A stretch of DNA of 64,000 bases from Thunnus maccoyii (Eukaryota; Chordata; Actinopteri; Scombriformes; Scombridae): NCBI RefSeq assembly GCF_910596095.1, contig NC_056540.1, positions 16,456,501 through 16,520,500 on the forward strand, in the 5' to 3' direction. A model generated the notes under the pieces. The model was not told where the DNA came from, made no database searches, and worked only from the letters and a program-made list of their open reading frames with translations. Numbering within the stretch: position 1 is the first letter of the stretch; every line of letters starts with the position of its first letter. This document shows positions 59,164 through 64,000 of the stretch, piece after piece. Made by a program: the position numbers and the translations under genes.

Positions 59164-59184
59164 AACGCTCTCCATGGTTCTGAA
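59164..59184 (-). promoter_or_regulatory. RE1/NRSE-like element
   Basis: The minus strand reads TTCAGAACCATGGAGAGCG: one change in each half-site. Confidence 0.55.
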
Positions 59185-59614
59185 ATGAGTCTACATGCAA
59201 CCTTTTGATCCTCCTTTCCAACCTTTGAAGTTTCTGCAACCTTCTGTTGTTAAACCATCCACGTTTTCTTCACAGAAAGATTGTTTCACTGTATTATATT
59301 TGCATTTTCTTTCAATAATTGGTTGATTGATGAGTAGTTGAATAAGTAATTATTAGTTTATAAGTTTGATTAATAAAATAAAGTTGGCCTTTTTCTGGAT
59401 CCCTGAACTTCATTGTAGCTTCAGACGGCTCCTTCACTGATCATATTTACATCTAAAATTGACATAGTTAAATATGAACATATAAAATATCAAACTCCAC
59501 ATGAGACTGAAAAATATATTTTGATTTCATTTTCACACACTGAAGCTAATTCATGTGCTAACGACTTAAACAAAACACTTTTACCCACATTTATATTGAC
59601 TTATCTGTCATTTA

Positions 59615-59675
59615 CCACAAGATGTCGCTGGAGACCACAGATATGATTGTTGCACTATGTTTTATAACTCCTCCC
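59615..59675 (+). promoter_or_regulatory. V18 promoter: second-class CSE and CTCCTCCC box
   Basis: CSE 59615-59636 (CCACAAGATGTCGCTGGAGA + CC), the best CTCF-like match of the second class. CTCCTCCC 59668-59675, 53 bp from the CSE start. The CSE start is 229 bp before the ATG. Confidence 0.77.
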
Positions 59676-59749
59676 TGCACGGAGAACCTAAAACCGTCAT
59701 TGGCCATCAGATTACAGATTCACTGGGATTGTACTGAGGCGAGGAGGGT

Positions 59750-59766
59750 TGCTGCTGCTGCTGCTG
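59750..59766. repeat. Short CTG trinucleotide run in the V18 leader
   Basis: Five CTG/GCT units in a row. The same spot before V19 (about 63112) has GCTGCTGCCGCTGG, two units shorter and interrupted, so the length varies between duplicates. Confidence 0.85.
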
Positions 59767-59843
59767 GAGAATCGTGTTTATGACGGATATATACATAAAC
59801 TGGAGATATATGTTTAGCGGGATTCAGCGTTTATTGTACAACC

Positions 59844-62222
59844 ATGAGTGTTCGACGACACAGTGAATACGTCTGGATTCACTGTGTTTTGTTTCTTTGT
59901 CTTTGTGACTGGTCAGCTTCGCAATTATCTTACTCCATTTCCGAGGAGGTGAACAAAGGCACCGTAGTGGGGAATATCGCAAAGGATTTAAACTTCAATG
60001 TACAGGAGCTAGAGACAAGGGATCTACGTATTGTTTCGAGTTACAGTAAGAAATATTTTGACGTGAATTTGCGGACCGGGAACCTCTTTGTTGATGAAAG
60101 GATAGACAGAGAGGAGCTTTGTCTGAATGTGTTAAAATGCTCTTTGAAAATACAAGCTGTTTTAAACAATCCAATGACGGCACACCGCATAGAGGTGAAC
60201 GTTTTAGATATAAACGACAATTCACCTGCTTTCATTGAAAAGGCGTATTCCTTGAATATATCCGAATCGTCTTTAACGGGAGAGAGATATCTTCTCCCAG
60301 TAGCAGTAGATGCAGACATAGGAAGCAACTCAGTTAAGACCTACAAGCTGAGCCAAAATGAACACTTCTCACTTGATGTGCAGAGCGGTGGTGAGCACGG
60401 TGTGTCTGCTGAGTTAGTGTTACAGAAAGCTTTAGATCGAGAGAAAAAGTCGGTGATCACACTTCTTCTGACCGCTGTAGATGGAGGAAAACCTGCTAAA
60501 TCGGGTACACTGCAGATACGCGTAAATGTTATAGATGTCAATGACAATATACCGACCTTTAGCAAATCGCTTTATAAGGTACAAGTACGTGAAAATACTG
60601 CACACGGAACAGTGGTAATAAAGTTAAACGCAACTGATTTAGACGAGGGCATGAACAGTAAGATCCTGTATTCCTTGGTCAAACGAGGAAATATTGATCC
60701 ATCAAATATTTTTGATCTAAATTCAGAAACTGGAGAAATCACTGTGAAGGGTAATTTAGACTATGAAAAAACGCCTGCTTATGAAGTGAGAGTTCAAGCA
60801 ATGGATCAAGGTCCTGTTCCTCGTAGTGCACATGCTAAACTGCTGATAGAGATAACTGATGTGAATGACAATGCCCCTGAAATATCTGTGACGTCACTGA
60901 TGACCCCAGTAAAAGAAGACGCAGAATTGGGAACAATCGTTGCTTTGGTTACAGTGAGTGATAAAGATGGAGGAAACAATGGTGTAACCAACTGTAAGGT
61001 AATGGGGTCTGTTCCATTTAAACTGAAGTCCAACTACAAAAATGACTATTCATTAGTAGTAGACGGACCGCTGGACAGAGAAAACACTTCTCTTTATAAT
61101 GTCACCATTACAGCCACAGATGAAGGAAGTCCGCCTCTGTCAAGTGTCAGGGTCATTACTGTTCATGTTTCTGATGTCAATGACAACGCACCTCGTTTTA
61201 TGGAGCCTGTAATTAATGTTTATGTGAAAGAAAACAGTCCGACAGGCTCCGTCATTTATACAATAAATGCTTTTGATCCTGATTTGGACAGTAATGCAAA
61301 ATTGACTTATGCATTGTTAGACAGTTATCCAAGAAATATTCCGATTTCAACAGTTTTAAATATAAACTCTGAGACTGGAGAAATAGTCAGTTTGCAGGCC
61401 TTTAATTTCGAGGAGTTAAAAACGTTTCAGTTTAAAGTTCAGGCCACAGACTCTGGTGTTCCTCCGCTCAGCAGCAACGTGACTGTGAACGTTTTTATTC
61501 TGGATGAGAATGACAACAGTCCTGCTATTCTGGCACCCTATTCTGAGCACGACTCCGTTAACAGCGAGAGCATCCCCTATTCTGCTGAAGCGGGCTACTT
61601 TGTGGCAAAGATCAGGGCTGTAGACGCAGACTCTGGATACAATGCGCTGCTTTCTTATCACCTATCTGAGCCCAAAGGAAACAACCTCTTCCGGATCGGA
61701 ACCAGCACCGGGGAAGTAAGAACTAAGAGGAGAATGAGTGACAATGACCTGAAAACTCACCCCTTGGTGGTGTTGGTTTCTGACAACGGAGAACCCTCAC
61801 TGTCAGCTACTGTGTCTATTGATGTGGTGGTGGTTGAAAGCACAGCTGACATCCAGACTCCGTTCAGACATGTGCCTGTAAAGGACGAGAGCTTCTCTGA
61901 TTTAAACCTGTATCTGCTGATCGCCATTGTGTCGGTGTCAGTGATATTTCTGCTGAGCCTCATCAGTTTAATAGCTGTCAAATGTCACAGGACAGACGGC
62001 AGTTTCGGCAGGTACGGCGCCCCGATGATTACCACCCACCCTGACGGGAGCTGGTCTTACTCTAAAGCTACTCAGCAATATGACGTGTGTTTCAGCTCAG
62101 ACACACTCAAGAGTGACATGGTGGTTTTCCCCGCACAGTTTCCGCCTGTAGATGCGGAGTTGATCAGTATTAATGGAGGAGACACTTTTACCAGGACTCA
62201 GACTTTGCCCACTAAAGAAAAG
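59844..62222 (+). CDS. pcdha: V18: clustered protocadherin variable exon, second class
   Basis: 793 residues. Signal peptide [10 protein letters not shown]... ends CDWSAS, then [12 protein letters not shown]1 loop CLNVLKC; linkers DINDN, DVNDN, DVNDN, DVNDN, DENDN. EC2 has [21 protein letters not shown]4 reads [11 protein letters not shown], an Asp where every other member has Tyr or Phe (KNYYSL, KNYFSL). The 3' block has TGEVRT for TGEIRT, KDESF for KEESF and SVSVIF for SVSAIF. Tail [11 protein letters not shown]...LPTKEK; donor AAAAG|GTATG. Confidence 0.92.
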
Positions 62223-62332
62223 GTATGTGTTCTTAAGTTTGCATTAAATGATTCAAGTTAACAACAATGTTGCAACGAAATTGTAATTACTGATTGTCAT
62301 GATTTCCATTTTTGTACATAAATCGCTTTCCA

Positions 62333-62346
62333 GTTGTCATAGCAAC
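62333..62346. promoter_or_regulatory. RFX X-box-like palindrome
   Basis: GTTGTCATAGCAAC, identical to 58986-58999. Confidence 0.5.
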
Positions 62347-62510
62347 GGTTTCCAGTATTCACGTACTGTAGTTTAATTTCTATAGATTAATTGGATGACC
62401 AATTGTGGTTAAATTCAGCTGCTAACTCCTCACTCATAGTTGATAGTGTGTGCTCTAAAATACGCATAGTAGTATTGATAGACTCAAAGTAGTGTGCGGC
62501 CTACATGTGC

Positions 62511-62531
62511 AACGCTCTCCATGGTGCTGAA
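62511..62531 (-). promoter_or_regulatory. RE1/NRSE-like element
   Basis: The minus strand reads TTCAGCACCATGGAGAGCG: perfect first half, one change in the second. Confidence 0.68.
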
Positions 62532-62977
62532 ATGAGGCTACATGCAACCTTTTGATTCTCCTTTCCAACCTTTGAAGTTTTCTGCACCCTGCTGCAGTTA
62601 AACCATCTACATTTTCTCCACAAAGAATCCTTTCACTGTATTATATTTGCATTTTCTTTCAATAATTAGTTGATTGATCGAGTAGTTGAATAAGTAATTA
62701 TTAGTTTATAAGTTTGATTAATAAAATAAAGTTGGCCTTTTTCTGGATCCCTGAACTTCATTGCAGCTTCAGACGGCTCCTTCACTGATCATATTTACAT
62801 CTAAAATTGACATAGTTAAATATGAACATATAAAATATCAAACTCCATATGAGACTGAAAAATACATTTTGATTTCATTTTCACACACTGAAGCTAATTC
62901 ATGTGCTAACGACTTAAACAAAACATAATATACTACACTTTTACCCACATTTATATTGACTCATGTCATGTCATTTA

Positions 62978-63038
62978 CCACAAGATGTCGCTGGAGACCA
63001 TAGATATGATTGTTGCACTATGTTTTATAACTCCTCCC
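62978..63038 (+). promoter_or_regulatory. V19 promoter: second-class CSE and CTCCTCCC box
   Basis: CSE 62978-62999, same as V18; CTCCTCCC 63031-63038, 53 bp from the CSE start. The CSE start is 224 bp before the ATG. Confidence 0.77.
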
Positions 63039-63201
63039 TGCACGGAGAAGCTAAAACCGTCATTGGCCATCAGATTAGATTCACTGGGATTGTACTGAGG
63101 CGAGGAGGGTTGCTGCTGCCGCTGGAGAATCGTGTTTATGACGGATATATGCATAAACTGGAGATACATGTTTAGCGGGATTCACTGTTTATTTTACAAC
63201 C

Positions 63202-64000
63202 ATGAGTGTTCGGCGACAGAAGGAATACGTCTGGATTCACTGTATTTTGTTTCTTTGTCTTTGTGACTGGTCTGCCTCGCAATTATCTTACTCCATTTCC
63301 GAGGAGGTGAACAAAGGCACCGTGGTGGGGAATATCGCAAAGGATTTAAACCTCAATGTACAGGAGTTAGAGAACAGAGATCTACGTATTGTTTCGAGTT
63401 ACAGTAAGAAATATTTTGACGTGAATTTGCGGACCGGGAACCTCTTTGTTGACGAGAGGATAGACAGAGAAGAGCTTTGTCCGAACACGGCGCAATGCTC
63501 CCTAAGAATACAAGCAGTTTTAAGCAATCCAATGAATGTGCACCGCATTGAGGTCAGTGTTTTAGATATAAACGATAACGCGCCTGAATTCATTGAACAG
63601 TCCTATTCGTTAAACATCTCCGAATCTCTGTCAGCGGGAGAGAGCTATCTTCTCCCAGTAGCAGTAGATGCAGACATAGGAAGTAACTCAGTTAAGACAT
63701 ATAAGCTGAGCCAAAATGAACACTTCTCGCTTGATGTGCAGAGCGGTGGAGAGCACGGTGTGTCTGCTGAGTTAGTGTTGCAGAAAGCTTTAGATCGAGA
63801 GAAACAGTCAGTGATCACACTTCTTCTGACCGCCGTAGATGGAGGAAAACCTGCTAGGTCGGGTACATTGCAGATACGCGTAAATGTAATGGATACGAAT
63901 GATAACGCACCAACTTTTAGTAAAATGCTTTATAAAGTGCGTGTGAGTGAAAATACTGCACACGGAGCAGTGGTAATAAAGTTAAATGCAACTGATTTAG
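63202..64000 (+). CDS. pcdha: V19: clustered protocadherin variable exon, second class, 3' partial
   Basis: Open from ATG 63202 ([10 protein letters not shown]) to the window end, 266 codons. Signal peptide ends CDWSAS, then [12 protein letters not shown]1 loop CPNTAQC, linker DINDN after EC1 and DTNDN after EC2; the window ends in early EC3 (KLNATDL). EC2 has [20 protein letters not shown]. Very close to V18 in EC1-EC2, with a shared leader and interval, so the two are tandem duplicates. The rest of the exon, its 3' block and its donor lie outside the window. Confidence 0.9.
   Translation, partial: MSVRRQKEYVWIHCILFLCLCDWSASQLSYSISEEVNKGTVVGNIAKDLNLNVQELENRDLRIVSSYSKKYFDVNLRTGNLFVDERIDREELCPNTAQCSLRIQAVLSNPMNVHRIEVSVLDINDNAPEFIEQSYSLNISESLSAGESYLLPVAVDADIGSNSVKTYKLSQNEHFSLDVQSGGEHGVSAELVLQKALDREKQSVITLLLTAVDGGKPARSGTLQIRVNVMDTNDNAPTFSKMLYKVRVSENTAHGAVVIKLNATDL

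Larger units (their letters stand above)
58817..59843. other. Interval V17-V18
   Basis: Near copy of V18-V19. Holds an X-box (58986-58999), an RE1-like site (59164-59184), the V18 promoter (59615-59675) and a CTG run (59751-59765) in the leader. No gene seen. Confidence 0.7.
62223..63201. other. Interval V18-V19
   Basis: Near copy of V17-V18 with small deletions. Holds an X-box (62333-62346), an RE1-like site (62511-62531) and the V19 promoter (62978-63038). No gene seen. Confidence 0.7.

Noticed and set aside
46469-62222. Calling V14, V15 and V17-V19 gamma or beta protocadherins
   Set aside because: Their EC1 has some gamma-like spacing, but EC4 (NYKNYYSL), the EC1 Cys loop context and the GSWSYS tail fit alpha better. 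The tail alone is weak evidence since it is homogenised, so this is held with moderate confidence.
1-64000. CRISPR-like array or prokaryotic mobile system
   Set aside because: The 3-4 kb periodicity comes from tandem exons with splice donors and vertebrate-type domains; no short direct-repeat and spacer pattern is present.

Overview
The window is a stretch of a clustered protocadherin locus from a bony fish, most likely a teleost. It holds a head-to-tail array of large single-exon coding units of about 2.38 kb, all on the + strand and repeating every 3 to 4 kb. I call them V1 to V19. Each full unit encodes a signal peptide, six cadherin (EC) repeats, one transmembrane helix and a short variable cytoplasmic tail, and stops at a splice donor (AAAAG|GTAAG or a close variant) instead of a stop codon. 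The Cys-X5-Cys loop in EC1, the Q-L/I-S-Y-S-(V/I)-S-E-E mature N-terminus and the GSWSYS...VC...K-S-D-M-V-V-F-P tail resemble vertebrate protocadherin alpha more than beta or gamma. No constant exons lie in the window. In known clusters each variable exon has its own promoter and is spliced to shared downstream constant exons, so one neuron can show one or a few homophilic recognition isoforms.

Layout: V1 (1-2325, lacks its signal-peptide start), V2-V4 (3304-13101, a near-identical trio), V5-V6 (14781-20714, a pair), V7 (22232), V8 (25625), V9 (28956), V10 (32361), V11 (35921), V12 (39672), V13 (43074), V14-V15 (46469-52242, a very recent pair), V16 (52932), V17 (56441), V18 (59844) and V19 (63202, cut by the window end). 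V8, V10 and V13 are close relatives. V14, V15, V17, V18 and V19 form a second, more divergent class with a D-W-S-(A/V)-(A/S)-Q signal-peptide end. The 17 complete exons are all open; I see no broken member.

Every exon from V2 to V19 is preceded by the same promoter. A CTCF-like conserved sequence element lies 221-270 bp before the ATG, and a CTCCTCC box follows it, 53-57 bp from start to start (42 bp in V12). In most V2-V13 and V16 promoters there is then a CTTTGTnACAAAGAGAC block. Seventeen of the 18 intervals between exons also carry one or two minus-strand RE1/NRSE-like elements, the binding site of the neuronal silencer REST. The gap before V16 is the exception.

The last roughly 870 bp of every exon (late EC5, EC6, membrane segment, tail) is almost the same in all members, even between the two classes, while EC1-EC4 differ. 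This is the mark of gene conversion. Some homogenised tracts run through the splice donor into the next interval. Other inserts are a broken LINE fragment (about 5915-6590, minus strand), a probable solo LTR (13872-14413) and an (AC)n microsatellite (21222-21313). The species cannot be named from the sequence alone.
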